Counted from the first letter of the stretch, positions 44,068 to 53,319 are shown. The stretch: 64,000 bases of DNA from Myxococcus qinghaiensis (GCF_024198215.1 NZ_JAKCFA010000016.1:62001-126000), one strand, 5' to 3'. The notes: generated by a model from the letters alone, not told the origin. Translations and numbers: made by a program.

Positions 44068-45189
44068 ATGGACAATCCACTGCGTCAGCTCGCGGAGTTC
44101 GGCCAGGCCGTCTGGGTGGACAACCTCCAGCGGAGCTACATCACAAAGGGCACGCTCAAGAAACTCATCGACGAGGATGGGCTCAAGGGCCTCACCTCCA
44201 ACCCGACCATCTTCCAGAAGGCGGTGTCGGGCAGCGAGGACTACGCGGACCTGTTCGCGGAGGCGCGCGCCAAGGGGCTCGCCGCCAATGACGTCTACGA
44301 GCACCTCGCCGTGCGCGACGTCCAGGGCGCCGCCGACATCCTCCGGCCCGTCTATGACTCGCTGAAGGGGAAGGATGGCTTCGCGTCGCTGGAGGTCTCC
44401 CCCCGGCTCGCGAACCAGACGCAGGCCACGCTCGAGGAGGCCCGGCGGCTGTGGAAGACGCTCGCGCGGCCGAACGTGATGATCAAGGTCCCCGGCACGG
44501 AGGCCGGGGTGCCCGCCTTCCAGCAGCTCATCTCGGAGGGCATCAACATCAACGTGACGTTGCTCTTCAGCCAGGAGCGCTACCGGCAGATCGCCGACGC
44601 GTATCTGAGCGGGCTGGAGAAGTTCGCCAAGGCGGGGGGAGACTTGAGCACGGTGGCCAGCGTGGCCTCGTTCTTCGTCAGCCGCATCGACGTGGCGGCG
44701 GACAAGGAAATCGAGCAGCGGCTCAAGGCGGGCGTCTCCGCCGAGCAGCGCAAGGCGCTGGAGTCCCTGAGCGGCAAGGTGGCCATCGCCAATGCGAAGC
44801 TCGCCTACCGCATCTACCAGGAGGTCTTCAGCAGCGCGCGCTGGAAGGCGCTCGCCGCGAAGGGCGCTCGCGTGCAGCGCGTGCTGTGGGCGAGCACCAG
44901 CACGAAGAACCCGAAGCTGCGGGACGTGCTCTACGTGGAGGAGCTCATCGGGCCCGACACCGTCAACACCATGCCCCCGGCGACCATCGACGCCTTCCGT
45001 GAGCACGGCAAGGTGCGCACCAGCCTGGTGGAGGACCTCGCTGGCGCCAAGGAGACGATGCGCCAGCTGGAGGCGAATGGGGTGTCGATGAAGTCCGTCA
45101 CCGAGCGGCTGGCGGTGGACGGCGTGAAGCTCTTCGAGGAGTCGTTCGACGCGCTGCTGGGGGCGGTGGGGGAGCAACTGAAGAAGTAG
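44068..45189 (+). CDS. tal: Transaldolase
   Basis: A 373-residue transaldolase that transfers a dihydroxyacetone unit between sugar phosphates. The Schiff-base lysine is in VMIKVPGTEAG, and the early signature is LTSNPTIFQKAVSGSEDY; INVTLLFSQERY is the other conserved block. Length is that of the longer bacterial subfamily. ATG 44068 has GGGGGAGA upstream. It pairs functionally with the divergent transketolase. Its last 92 bases are overlapped by the convergent helical-repeat gene, an unusually long antisense overlap. Confidence 0.97.
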   Translation: MDNPLRQLAEFGQAVWVDNLQRSYITKGTLKKLIDEDGLKGLTSNPTIFQKAVSGSEDYADLFAEARAKGLAANDVYEHLAVRDVQGAADILRPVYDSLKGKDGFASLEVSPRLANQTQATLEEARRLWKTLARPNVMIKVPGTEAGVPAFQQLISEGININVTLLFSQERYRQIADAYLSGLEKFAKAGGDLSTVASVASFFVSRIDVAADKEIEQRLKAGVSAEQRKALESLSGKVAIANAKLAYRIYQEVFSSARWKALAAKGARVQRVLWASTSTKNPKLRDVLYVEELIGPDTVNTMPPATIDAFREHGKVRTSLVEDLAGAKETMRQLEANGVSMKSVTERLAVDGVKLFEESFDALLGAVGEQLKK

Positions 45190-47845
45190 CAGGCGCCAGC
45201 GCCTCGAAGGTCTTCCGGTGGGGCGTGCCCTGGAGGTAGTCCCACGCCTCGGTGTCCGTGAGCCGGCCTTCCGTCTGGGCGAGCAGCTCCAAGAGCAGCT
45301 TCACCAGCGTGCCCTCGTCGCGAGGGGCGGTGTCCTTCGGCGTCTTCCTCAGGGCGTGCTGGATGGCGAGGGCCACCTGCGCGGCATGTTCCTCCGAGGC
45401 GCTGGCCACCCGCGCGAGCGTCGTGGACCAGCGCTTGAGGTTGATGAGCCCCGTGGGGCGCAGCTCGCGCATCAGCTGCCCGAGCTCCTCGGCGGTGAGT
45501 CTCCCCGTGGCGAGCGCGGAGATGGCGGCGTCGACGCTCACGCCGTGCTCACCGGGCTCCTTCGTCGCCAGACCCATTCCGAGCACCAACCGGGCCATGG
45601 GGCCCAGGCGCAGCCACGGGTGAAGCAACTGCTCGTAGGCGACGACGTTGCTCCAGTTGGCCTCGCTCCAGTCGAGGTTCATGGCCAGCTCCTCCGCGCG
45701 GCTGGCGAAGAAGGCCTCCAGCCCCGAGGGCCAGAGCGTCGCCGCCCAGCGCGGGTAGGGCTTGCCTCCACCGCCGCGCTCCTTGATGAGCATCAGGCCC
45801 GGAATGTCTTGAGGCGAAAGCTTCTTGGGCGAGCCAGGCTTGGGCGTCGTCGAGATGGCCAGGTCGTGGAACGTGTACTCGCCGGAGCGTCGCGCCTTGA
45901 TGGTGAACGTGTGCTCCGCCGGGGGCGCGTCACCCCGATGCCTTCGCGCCAACGAGACACTCACGTCCGCCGCGGCGGGTGCGCTCTTGCTCAGCCCCAG
46001 GGCCCAGGCGACGAGCTTGAGCGCGCTGCTTCGCGAGCGGCTCGACTGCTTCAGTGGCTCCAGGGCCTTCGCGTCTCGAACGGGGGCGAGCCGACACAGG
46101 GCGAGACACAGGTCCGAGAGCGGGGGCTCGTCCGCATCGGATGCGCGCGCCAGCAGCCGTGTCACCAGCGTCTCGGGGGCCAGCCATCCGCCCTCGTGGG
46201 TGGGCGTGGACAGCAGGCCCTCATCGCGTCCCGCGTCCAGGGCCCGGGCGAGGTCGGAGATGCGCTCGCTCAGCAGCGGCAGGAGCACCTCGTGCCCGGG
46301 CGTGAAGACCGGCTCGGGAAGTCCGCGCAGCGTGGAGAGGGCTTCGCCTGGGGGCGCGAGCCATGCGAGCGCGAGGCCCGCGAGGCGAACCGTCAGCGAC
46401 TCTCCGTAGGGCTTCGCGCTCAGCTTCCGGGCGCGCTTCGCCAGGGCGGAGGTCCGCCGCGCGAAGTCGTCGGGGCGTTGCCGTCCCAGTCGCGCCACGC
46501 CATCCAGCACGCGCTCGACGTCCATCGGGTTGCCCGCGTCCTCGATGCACGCTGAGAGCACGGAGAGCAGTTCATCGAGATTCGCGATGGGCGTCACCGC
46601 GAAGCGCGCGTCCGTGGGAGATGCTGGGGCGCGAGGCTCCACGGAGGGCTTCTTCCCGGCGGGGGCCTTGGGCGGCTTCGCGGCGGTGGGAGCGGTGCGC
46701 TCACCGAGCCAGGCCTGGACCTGCTTCTTCAGCGACGCCGCCACTCCCTCCACCCGCTCTTCGACTGCCGCGCGAAGGGCCGCGTCAGGCGTCTTCGCCA
46801 GGGACTCCAGCGCTTTCAGCACGGCCTTCTGCACGTCCACGGCTTCGTGGACGAAGCCTGATGCCAGGGCCACCGTGATTCGCTCGTGGGACACGCCGGA
46901 CTCACGCTCACCGAGTGTCTTGAGGAGCTTCACCGCCTGCTGCGCGGTCCCCTTGTGCCGGGCCAGCAGCACGGGCTCCAGGGCGGGCAGGACGGCGTCC
47001 ACGGGCAAGGGCGCGCGAGCTTCCAGCGCGGTGATGACGTCGAGCGCGAGGCTGACCGTCGCGGGGATGGAGCTGCCCAGCAGGCGCAGATAGCGGTCGG
47101 TGTGGCGCGTCAGTTCCTCGGGAGTGGGCTCCAGTCGCTCGTGGAAGCGGGAGAACCAGCCCGCGCGAAACGCCGCGAAGTCTCGCTCCAGCGCGCCCAG
47201 CGTGGCGTCCAGCAGGCGCCCTCGCTCCAGCGAGCCCTGACGCATGTGTCGCAAGAAGGCGGAGGCCCAGGTCTTGTCCTCCGGGTGGGTGTACTTGTCC
47301 TTCGCCGCGAGGCTCAGCTCTCCGCTGCCTTCGACTTCGAACAGGCGCCACGCCTCGTACTCCAACAGTCGTGGGTCCGTGTCGAAGGGATGTGGCTGGA
47401 AGCGCGTGTCCACGAAGAGCAGGCCCGTGATGTAGTTGTCATGCGTGGGGCGATGGGACAGCCCCTCGCGCACGAGCATGTGTGCCACCCGGAAGTAGGC
47501 CGGGTCGTCCGCGACGAGCTGCTCGGCCGCGCCGTCGAGCCAGTCCGGTCGCAGCTTCGCGGCCAGGGCGGCCGTCTCCTCGGGGAGATGGTAGAGGATG
47601 CCGGGCTTCCACTTCGAAAGTGGAACGGTGAAGAAGACCAGGATGGCCAGCACCCGAAAGCACTCACGCCGGAGTTCCTGAGCTTCGCGCGCCTCCGGCC
47701 AGGGCTCATGCCAGAGCACCTTGTGCCGCTCGAGTACTTCGGGGCCGAGCTGCCTTCGCTGCGCCGGAGTCAGTCCTTCCAGCAGCGTGGCGCAGGCGGC
47801 GAGGCTCGGCGCGGCGAGCAGTGCATCGAGGGACGAGGTCGTCAT
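45098..47845 (-). CDS. Large helical-repeat protein, partner of the SWIM gene (DUF6493-like?)
   Basis: A 915-residue cytoplasmic protein rich in helical repeats (SLALDVITALEARAPLPVDA, LKALESLAKTPDAALRAAVE), which I think resembles the DUF6493 family, though the name is from memory. Residues 380-415 are a Lys/Ala/Pro linker. ATG 47845 overlaps the SWIM-gene stop as ATGA, so the two are made together. The last 28 residues (Pro/Ala/Arg-rich) are read antisense to the end of the transaldolase gene and look like low-complexity tail, so the functional end is probably near residue 885. Function unknown. Confidence 0.85.
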   Translation of the reverse strand: MTTSSLDALLAAPSLAACATLLEGLTPAQRRQLGPEVLERHKVLWHEPWPEAREAQELRRECFRVLAILVFFTVPLSKWKPGILYHLPEETAALAAKLRPDWLDGAAEQLVADDPAYFRVAHMLVREGLSHRPTHDNYITGLLFVDTRFQPHPFDTDPRLLEYEAWRLFEVEGSGELSLAAKDKYTHPEDKTWASAFLRHMRQGSLERGRLLDATLGALERDFAAFRAGWFSRFHERLEPTPEELTRHTDRYLRLLGSSIPATVSLALDVITALEARAPLPVDAVLPALEPVLLARHKGTAQQAVKLLKTLGERESGVSHERITVALASGFVHEAVDVQKAVLKALESLAKTPDAALRAAVEERVEGVAASLKKQVQAWLGERTAPTAAKPPKAPAGKKPSVEPRAPASPTDARFAVTPIANLDELLSVLSACIEDAGNPMDVERVLDGVARLGRQRPDDFARRTSALAKRARKLSAKPYGESLTVRLAGLALAWLAPPGEALSTLRGLPEPVFTPGHEVLLPLLSERISDLARALDAGRDEGLLSTPTHEGGWLAPETLVTRLLARASDADEPPLSDLCLALCRLAPVRDAKALEPLKQSSRSRSSALKLVAWALGLSKSAPAAADVSVSLARRHRGDAPPAEHTFTIKARRSGEYTFHDLAISTTPKPGSPKKLSPQDIPGLMLIKERGGGGKPYPRWAATLWPSGLEAFFASRAEELAMNLDWSEANWSNVVAYEQLLHPWLRLGPMARLVLGMGLATKEPGEHGVSVDAAISALATGRLTAEELGQLMRELRPTGLINLKRWSTTLARVASASEEHAAQVALAIQHALRKTPKDTAPRDEGTLVKLLLELLAQTEGRLTDTEAWDYLQGTPHRKTFEALAPATSSVAPPPPPAARRTTPRRASRRPPPAAR

Positions 47846-49215
47846 GAGGCGTCGGGGTCCTCGGCGCGCTGGACGTGCAGTTGCGCCGCGAGAAGGTGTT
47901 TGCAGGGGCCGCGCTCCAGGGCGTGGCGGGAGAACCAGGGACAGCCACAGCGCAGCGGCTCGCCGTCCGCGTCGAGCACGGCGTGGTAGGTGACGTCAGC
48001 GCCGCGGACCCACCAGACGCCCGGAGTGGACGCGTCGGGCTCCAGCGCACCGGACTCCAGCAGCGCGCGGGCATCGGAGAGGCGGGGCGCGAGGGCCTCC
48101 ACCTGCTCCAGGTCGAAGGGCAGCTCCCGGTGGAAGAAGGCGGCCGTCTGCGAGTCGAAGCCCACCAGCCCCCTGACGCCGAGGACCTGGAGTCCGTGCC
48201 ACACGAGGTCCTCGGGCGCGGACAGCTTGCTCGCGAGCGCGCGAGGCTCCAGCACGGCCTCCCAGCGCAGCTCCGCGCGCAGCGTGGACAGCACCTGCTC
48301 CACGGCGGGGCGCTGCGCCAGGGCCGACAGCGTCTGCCCCTCTCCGGAGAAGCCGCGCCACACCTCGCCGGAGAGCGCGAGCGTGAAGCGCAGGGCCCCC
48401 AGGTCGAGCACGAAGGCGCTGGCCTGACCCCGAGGGTCCGCGTGCAGGACGAGTCGCTTCGCGAAGGGGACCAGGTCCTCCAGCACACGCAGGCGCTCCA
48501 GGCCGGTGAGGCGCATCGCGCCCGTCGCCGCCGTCGAGCTCAGTCGCACCGAGCGCCCCTGGGGCACCAGGTAGTGGGGACGCTTGTCGGTGCGCGTCCG
48601 AGGAAGGCCTCGCAGGAAACGCAGGGCCTCCGTGGCGGGCAGCTCCGCGAAGGGCGTGAGGCGGGACAGGTAGGCCTGCACCTCGGCGAAGCCCTTGAGC
48701 CAGCGCAAGGGCAGCGGCACCTTGCGCTCCACCACCCGGGCCTCGCCGCGCTGGAGCGCCACCTCCGCGTGGCCCACGGACAGCGCGAGCGGCTCCTCCG
48801 CGCGCACGGTGGCCAGCGCCGCGCGCATCGGCGCGTTGAAGTCCACGTTGGTGGTGCCGAACGCCGCGACGTCCCCTTCGTAGGCCTCTGGCGTGAGGTC
48901 CACGCGCGCATATGTGCTGGCGCAGCTGGAGAAGCCCTCGAAGCGGAGCATGCCCCGTCCGCACGTCACCACCGGGTCGGCTTCGAGCAGGATGCGGTTC
49001 AGCATGGCGGGAGGAATGTAGAAGCGCGTCCCCACCACGCGGGAGAGGGCGCGCAGCGCCTGGGCCGTCAGCCGGGGTTGGAGCAGGCGCCCCTCGAAGA
49101 AATACGGCCGGGGCGCGCCGCCTCCGGAGGTCATGAGGCGCAGCGCCTGTCCGCGCTCCACGGCCACGAGCTCCGACGGGCCGCTGTACTGGTAGGTGTG
49201 GCTCAGGGCCGTCAC
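47842..49215 (-). CDS. SWIM zinc-finger protein
   Basis: A 457-residue protein whose C-terminus has a SWIM zinc finger: CGCPWFSRHALERGPCKH, a CxC...CxH motif that binds zinc and contacts nucleic acid or protein. The rest has conserved-looking segments (CGRGMLRFEGFSSCASTYAR, LGTTNVDFN-type strand) without a known fold name. Such proteins often sit beside a large helical-repeat gene and, in other genomes, MoxR ATPase and VWA genes; only the former is here. It is the first gene of a two-gene coupled unit. Role possibly stress response or conflict, by context only. Confidence 0.88.
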   Translation of the reverse strand: MTALSHTYQYSGPSELVAVERGQALRLMTSGGGAPRPYFFEGRLLQPRLTAQALRALSRVVGTRFYIPPAMLNRILLEADPVVTCGRGMLRFEGFSSCASTYARVDLTPEAYEGDVAAFGTTNVDFNAPMRAALATVRAEEPLALSVGHAEVALQRGEARVVERKVPLPLRWLKGFAEVQAYLSRLTPFAELPATEALRFLRGLPRTRTDKRPHYLVPQGRSVRLSSTAATGAMRLTGLERLRVLEDLVPFAKRLVLHADPRGQASAFVLDLGALRFTLALSGEVWRGFSGEGQTLSALAQRPAVEQVLSTLRAELRWEAVLEPRALASKLSAPEDLVWHGLQVLGVRGLVGFDSQTAAFFHRELPFDLEQVEALAPRLSDARALLESGALEPDASTPGVWWVRGADVTYHAVLDADGEPLRCGCPWFSRHALERGPCKHLLAAQLHVQRAEDPDAS

Positions 49216-49316
49216 GTCGTCACCTCGTTGGGGCTGGGGAGACGCTAGCGTGAAGCCCCTCCATGTCCAGCGACGTCTGGTTCGCTTGGAGGGTGCGTGG
49301 GGTGGACCTGGATGGC

Positions 49317-50639
49317 ATGGTGCCCTCCGCCATGACCCGACTCGCCGTGACGTTGCTCCTCTGCTGTGTCCCTTCGCTGGTGTTCGCTCAGGCTCCCGTG
49401 AAGGAGCAGTGGGTCGTCACGACGGACCTCTGGGGCAACCCGCTCTACCAGGCCATGACGCTGGAGCGGACAAGCAAGCGTCTGGGCGGAGAGTTCGACG
49501 GCGACGTGCTGGAGGGCGAGCGGACGGGGCAGGACGTCCGCTTCACCGTCACGGACTCCCGCAAGGCGCTCTCCACCTTCACGGGCAAGGTGAGCGGGGA
49601 CACGATGCGGGGCACCGCGGACATGCCCGACACCAACAACGCGCAGGCGCGGGTGAAGCACGCCTTCACCGCCCGGAGGATTGCCGAGCGACCCTCCGGC
49701 CCTCCGCGCCGCCACGAGTTCAAGCCCACCACCTGGTCCAACGAGTTCTCCGCGACGCGCGAGCCGGTGCTGACGCTCTGGTCCGGCGACACGCTCAAGA
49801 CAACGACGCTCGACTCGGGGGGCGTGGATGAGCAGGGTGTCACCCGGGCGCTCTACGGAAATCCGCAGACCGGGCCGTTCTTCATCGGGGACGCGCGGCC
49901 CGGGGACATGCTGGTCATCCACCTGAAGCGTCTGCGCTTGAACCGGCGCTCGGCGGACAGTCTCGACAGCATCGTCGGCAGGGCGATGACGCCCGTGCTG
50001 GCGGCGAAGGCGACGGGGCTGGGCAAGCCCGTGCGCTGGACGCTGGACTGGGAGAAGGGCGTCGCGCACCCGGAGACGCCGACGGAGAGCCTGAAGGACT
50101 TCACGGTGCCGCTGCGGCCCATGTTGGGAGGACTGGCGGTGGCGCCGGGCTTCGGGATGCCCGCCATCTCCACGGGGGACACGGGGCGCTTCGGCGGGAA
50201 CATGGACTTCAACGAGGTGGTGGAGGGCAACACCGTCTACCTGCCCGTCTCCCAGCCGGGGGCGCTGCTCTATCTGGGCGATGCCCATGCCGCGCAGGGC
50301 GACGGAGAGACGTCGCAGTTCGCGCTGGAGACCTCGATGGAGGTGGAGCTGACGGTGGACGTCGTGCGCGGCAAGGCGCCGTCGATGCCCCGGGTGGAGT
50401 CGCCCACGCACCTCATGGTGCTCGGGCAGGCGGGCTCCCTGGATGATGCGCTGCGCCTGGCGACCAGTGGCCTGACGCAGTGGCTGGAGCAGGACTATGG
50501 GCTGACGCTCTCGGAGAGCGCGCAGGTCATGGGGACGAGCGTGCAGTACGTCGTCGCCAACCTCGCGGGGCGAAGCGTCGGTGTCGTCGCGAAGCTGGAC
50601 AAGTCGCGACTGGTGAAGCTCCGCCCCACGGCGAAGTAG
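49317..50639 (+). CDS. Secreted acetamidase/formamidase family enzyme
   Basis: A 440-residue exported amidohydrolase-type protein. A signal peptide (LAVTLLLCCVPSLVFAQA) is followed by an extra N-terminal beta domain of about 100 residues, then the acetamidase/formamidase fold: RHEFKPTTWSNEF, FFIGDARPGDMLVIHL and GGNMDFNEVVEGNTVYLPV, with GALLYLGDAHAAQGDGE. Members hydrolyse formamide or short amides, releasing ammonia; substrate here unknown. The start is uncertain between ATG 49317 and ATG 49332; both give a signal peptide. A short hairpin at 50651 follows. Confidence 0.9.
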   Translation: MVPSAMTRLAVTLLLCCVPSLVFAQAPVKEQWVVTTDLWGNPLYQAMTLERTSKRLGGEFDGDVLEGERTGQDVRFTVTDSRKALSTFTGKVSGDTMRGTADMPDTNNAQARVKHAFTARRIAERPSGPPRRHEFKPTTWSNEFSATREPVLTLWSGDTLKTTTLDSGGVDEQGVTRALYGNPQTGPFFIGDARPGDMLVIHLKRLRLNRRSADSLDSIVGRAMTPVLAAKATGLGKPVRWTLDWEKGVAHPETPTESLKDFTVPLRPMLGGLAVAPGFGMPAISTGDTGRFGGNMDFNEVVEGNTVYLPVSQPGALLYLGDAHAAQGDGETSQFALETSMEVELTVDVVRGKAPSMPRVESPTHLMVLGQAGSLDDALRLATSGLTQWLEQDYGLTLSESAQVMGTSVQYVVANLAGRSVGVVAKLDKSRLVKLRPTAK

Positions 50640-50650
50640 CGCGGCCCCAC

Positions 50651-50668
50651 CCTCGCAAGCATGCGAGG
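50651..50668. terminator. Short bidirectional hairpin
   Basis: CCTCGCA at 50651-50657 pairs with TGCGAGG at 50662-50668 around AGCA, between two convergent stops. Confidence 0.5.
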
Positions 50669-50685
50669 CGTGACGCCGTGGATGC

Positions 50686-51441
50686 TCAAGGCACCGCGCG
50701 CCCGCCTATCGCTGGGAAGCGCTCATAGGCGCGGAGGAGCGCATCGAGGTGGGCGGGGTTGTCGAGATCGAGCGGTGCCTCTGTGAGCTGCACGAGCCAG
50801 CCCCCCGTCGCAGTGCGCCGCGCTCGTGAGAGCAGCTCTGCGTCGCGAGTGGGGTCTGGAAACCCGATGGCGTGAGCGGAGGCTGGCGACCAGTAGTTGA
50901 TCCATCCCAGGTAGTACGGAATCGCAGGTGAGCCGATTTTCACCGCGAACTTGAGCGCCGGGAGGCCCCGGGGCGGAATCCCCGGCTTGTGCACGGGGTC
51001 GATCGTCTGCCGTGAGATCTCTACTCCCGCACGGAAGGGCGTCGCATGCCCCCAGAACGCCTGCGCCCCCTCCGCCACACTCTCAAGCACATCCACCGAG
51101 ACCCCAATCACGGTCTTGTCGAGTGGCAATTTGGCATGGACATCCAGAAGTGGTTGGCCCCCAGGCGCCTGGCTCGCGAGGATCTGCAACCCCGAGATCG
51201 TCACGGGGAAGCTTTCGTCGCCATTGCATACCAGCGGGAATCTCCCCTTCCTCGTCTCTTCCGTGATCCAGGCATCGCGCTGAGGCAAGGGGAGAGGCTG
51301 CCCTTCCTTGGAGAGCCTCCACTCCAGACGTAAACCGGGAAACGCCCGTTCCATCCCCTGGACGATGGTGAGCGAGCGAGCATCGTTGTCCACCAGCGCG
51401 GGTGCGTAGACGATGATGGCGAGGGGGTTGCGCTGAGTCAT
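50686..51441 (-). CDS. Putative immunity protein (DUF5953-like)
   Basis: A 251-residue soluble protein (MTQRNPLAIIVYAPALVDND...) resembling myxobacterial proteins that I recall as DUF5953; the name is from memory. No signal peptide. ATG 51441 overlaps the toxin-like stop as ATGA, the coupling expected of an antidote made with its toxin; a GTG three codons upstream is the other possible start. The gene is less GC-rich than its neighbours (22 of 60 bases are A/T at 51121-51180), suggesting acquisition. It probably neutralises the adjacent lipoprotein in the cytoplasm, but direct evidence is lacking. Confidence 0.8.
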   Translation of the reverse strand: MTQRNPLAIIVYAPALVDNDARSLTIVQGMERAFPGLRLEWRLSKEGQPLPLPQRDAWITEETRKGRFPLVCNGDESFPVTISGLQILASQAPGGQPLLDVHAKLPLDKTVIGVSVDVLESVAEGAQAFWGHATPFRAGVEISRQTIDPVHKPGIPPRGLPALKFAVKIGSPAIPYYLGWINYWSPASAHAIGFPDPTRDAELLSRARRTATGGWLVQLTEAPLDLDNPAHLDALLRAYERFPAIGGRAVP

Positions 51442-52451
51442 CGCTTGCACCCCGTGACGACGATCTTGAGTTCGCGCGCCTCAAGCTCCAGCGCATCCTT
51501 GTGCTCTTCGGTGCTCACTCCTACGACGAAATCATACTCACAGGACGCCGCGATCGCGTGCTCTTGCCGCAGTTCCGCCACTTGATTCTCGACCACCTGC
51601 TCCTTGAGGAAGTCACTGTAGGTGTCGAATCGGTCGGTCTTGATCTCCCACAACACGCGCGCGCCGACTTGCAGGGCGTCGAAGTACTTGGTGTCAACGA
51701 GCACGTCCATCCCAGGGTAGCGGTTGGGTGGAAACCTGTCGGCGCACTGGTCATGTGCGTCGTCTCCACCTCGATGCTTGACCGGAATGGCCTTGCACCT
51801 GGGGTGACGCTCGCGCTCCATGGGCTCGGTTGGCACCGGGGGGAACCAGTCCTGCCCTGATGGTTCCAGCTTGGGATTCCGATTCGCGGAGAGGCCACTC
51901 GAAGTGGCCTTCGTTTGGGCCACAGGCTCTACCTCTTCCTGACTGCCTCCGCTCAGCTCGTATGCAGCCAGCGCTTCCTTGATGACGACTCCCACCACCA
52001 CCGCGCCAACGATGATCACCGCTCCCACGGCGAATTCGGGAGCGGCCAGGATACAGAGGCCGACTCCCAGGACAGCCGCGCCCGCGGAGGCGACGGAGCA
52101 CCTTCCGGTCGGGTCATTGAACCGGATCCGGTCATGGTTGATGGCTTGAAAGCACCGCTCCGCCAACACGGGCCATGGCTGGGAAGCCTCCCGGACGGCG
52201 CACCGTCCCCCGTCTCGCCAGGGCAGAGTGGCCGCTCGCTGGAGGTTGGCGAGCCGTGGGTTCCGGGACATGCGCTTCGTGGGACTCGGTGCAGACGTAG
52301 CGCACGCCGAGAGGAAGAGCAGAAGTGCCGCGCAGGCATGGAGTCGCAGGGCTGCGTCCTTTCGAGCTGGCGAGCCAGGGGGGACAACTGGCCAGCTCCG
52401 GAGTATGCCAGGGGCCGCCGGCGTAACTACTTCCAGATGCTCCCATCCCAC
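51438..52451 (-). CDS. Lipoprotein with nuclease-like C-terminus, candidate toxin (DUF6310-like)
   Basis: About 300-340 residues depending on start. A lipobox signal (LHACAALLLFLSACAT) is followed by hydrophobic stretches (AAVLGVGLCILAAPEFAVGA, VIIVGAVVVGVVIKEAL) and a C-terminal domain with VDTKYFDAL and VLWEIKTD, where E-x-K is typical of PD-(D/E)xK nucleases. I recall the family as DUF6310. The frame starts at GTG 52451, leaving 34 residues before the signal; a CTG at 52349 with AAAGGA seven bases upstream would start the signal cleanly. Order lipoprotein-toxin-immunity resembles sitBAI cassettes, whose lipoprotein toxins pass between cells by outer-membrane exchange. Confidence 0.75.
   Translation of the reverse strand: MGWEHLEVVTPAAPGILRSWPVVPPGSPARKDAALRLHACAALLLFLSACATSAPSPTKRMSRNPRLANLQRAATLPWRDGGRCAVREASQPWPVLAERCFQAINHDRIRFNDPTGRCSVASAGAAVLGVGLCILAAPEFAVGAVIIVGAVVVGVVIKEALAAYELSGGSQEEVEPVAQTKATSSGLSANRNPKLEPSGQDWFPPVPTEPMERERHPRCKAIPVKHRGGDDAHDQCADRFPPNRYPGMDVLVDTKYFDALQVGARVLWEIKTDRFDTYSDFLKEQVVENQVAELRQEHAIAASCEYDFVVGVSTEEHKDALELEARELKIVVTGCKR
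52357..52362 (-). promoter_or_regulatory. Possible ribosome site for a CTG start
   Basis: AAAGGA on the minus strand lies seven bases before CTG 52349, the first codon of a textbook lipoprotein signal (LRLHACAALLL). No ATG, GTG or TTG is in frame between 52451 and the signal. Confidence 0.35.
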
Positions 52452-53197
52452 GTCCGCTGGACGTGCAGGGTGCCGCCGTTCACGCTCTCATCCCAGGTCA
52501 GCACGGGGCGGTCCTCCGCGCTCCAGCTCAGCTGGGGGTTGAACGCCACCGAGTCGGGTGAGTCGACCTCGTTCAGCTCGTCGCCCATGGGCAACCACCG
52601 CTGTCCATCCCAGCGGGCCGCGCGCAGCACGACGTTGGGGAGGTGCACCGTGGTCCGCTTGAGCCACGCGACGATGGGGTAGCCCCGTGCATCCAGGGCG
52701 AGGGTGAACGTGCTGACGGCGCTCAACGGAGGCCCTCCCAATCGCACATCCACCGGGCCCACTCCATCTCCCAGCATGTGGAACACCGTGGTCTGGAGCT
52801 CGGGCCCCGCGCGCTTCACATACACGCGGTAGACATCCTCCGCGTAGTTCGAGTTCACCTCCACGCTCTCTCCGGTGTCGCCAATCCACGCGACGACGCA
52901 GCCGTCGAAGCCCTGGTCCGAGTAGTACGCCTGGAGAACCTGCGGCGTCAGATAGGTCCTGAGCAGCCGGCAGTAGGGAAGGTTCGAGCCCGCATCCTGG
53001 ATGTCCTGCAACGTCAGCCCGACGCGCGGCGGAAGCGTGGTCAGGGCCTTCGAGGTGGAGGCGGGCCGTGCGCCGTCCCCCGGCACCGGGGACTCACCGC
53101 CACCGTCACCGACGCAGCCCGCGAACAGGCCCGCGCACAGCGTTGCCACCACACAGCTCCGGGACCACCGGCTCAGGACGAAACCCTTGTCTTGCAT
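52427..53197 (-). CDS. Lipoprotein upstream of the toxin-like gene
   Basis: A 256-residue lipoprotein. The ATG at 53197 has GGAGTGG about six bases upstream and gives MQDKGFVLSRWSRSCVVATL...FAGC, a lipobox signal; the longer frame to 53281 is not needed. The rest is beta-rich, with VSTFTLALDARGYPIVAWLK and ARWDGQRWLPMGDELNE resembling propeller blades. Family unknown. It precedes the toxin and immunity genes on the same strand, the place SitB holds in myxobacterial sitBAI loci; I did not detect sequence proof that it is SitB. Confidence 0.82.
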   Translation of the reverse strand: MQDKGFVLSRWSRSCVVATLCAGLFAGCVGDGGGESPVPGDGARPASTSKALTTLPPRVGLTLQDIQDAGSNLPYCRLLRTYLTPQVLQAYYSDQGFDGCVVAWIGDTGESVEVNSNYAEDVYRVYVKRAGPELQTTVFHMLGDGVGPVDVRLGGPPLSAVSTFTLALDARGYPIVAWLKRTTVHLPNVVLRAARWDGQRWLPMGDELNEVDSPDSVAFNPQLSWSAEDRPVLTWDESVNGGTLHVQRTWDGSIWK

Positions 53198-53319
53198 CTG
53201 GCCACTCCCATGGATATCGGGTGGCTCAAAGCTAGACACGCGGCTCGAAAGCATCAGGCAGGGCCGGCCGTCGATGTTCAACGGCCGACCCTGGTCGCAC
53301 TGCTCACCCGCGACTTGCG

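Noticed and set aside
43900..45177. 426-codon upstream extension of transketolase
   Set aside because: It is antisense to transaldolase and lacks protein character; transketolase homology begins at 43899.
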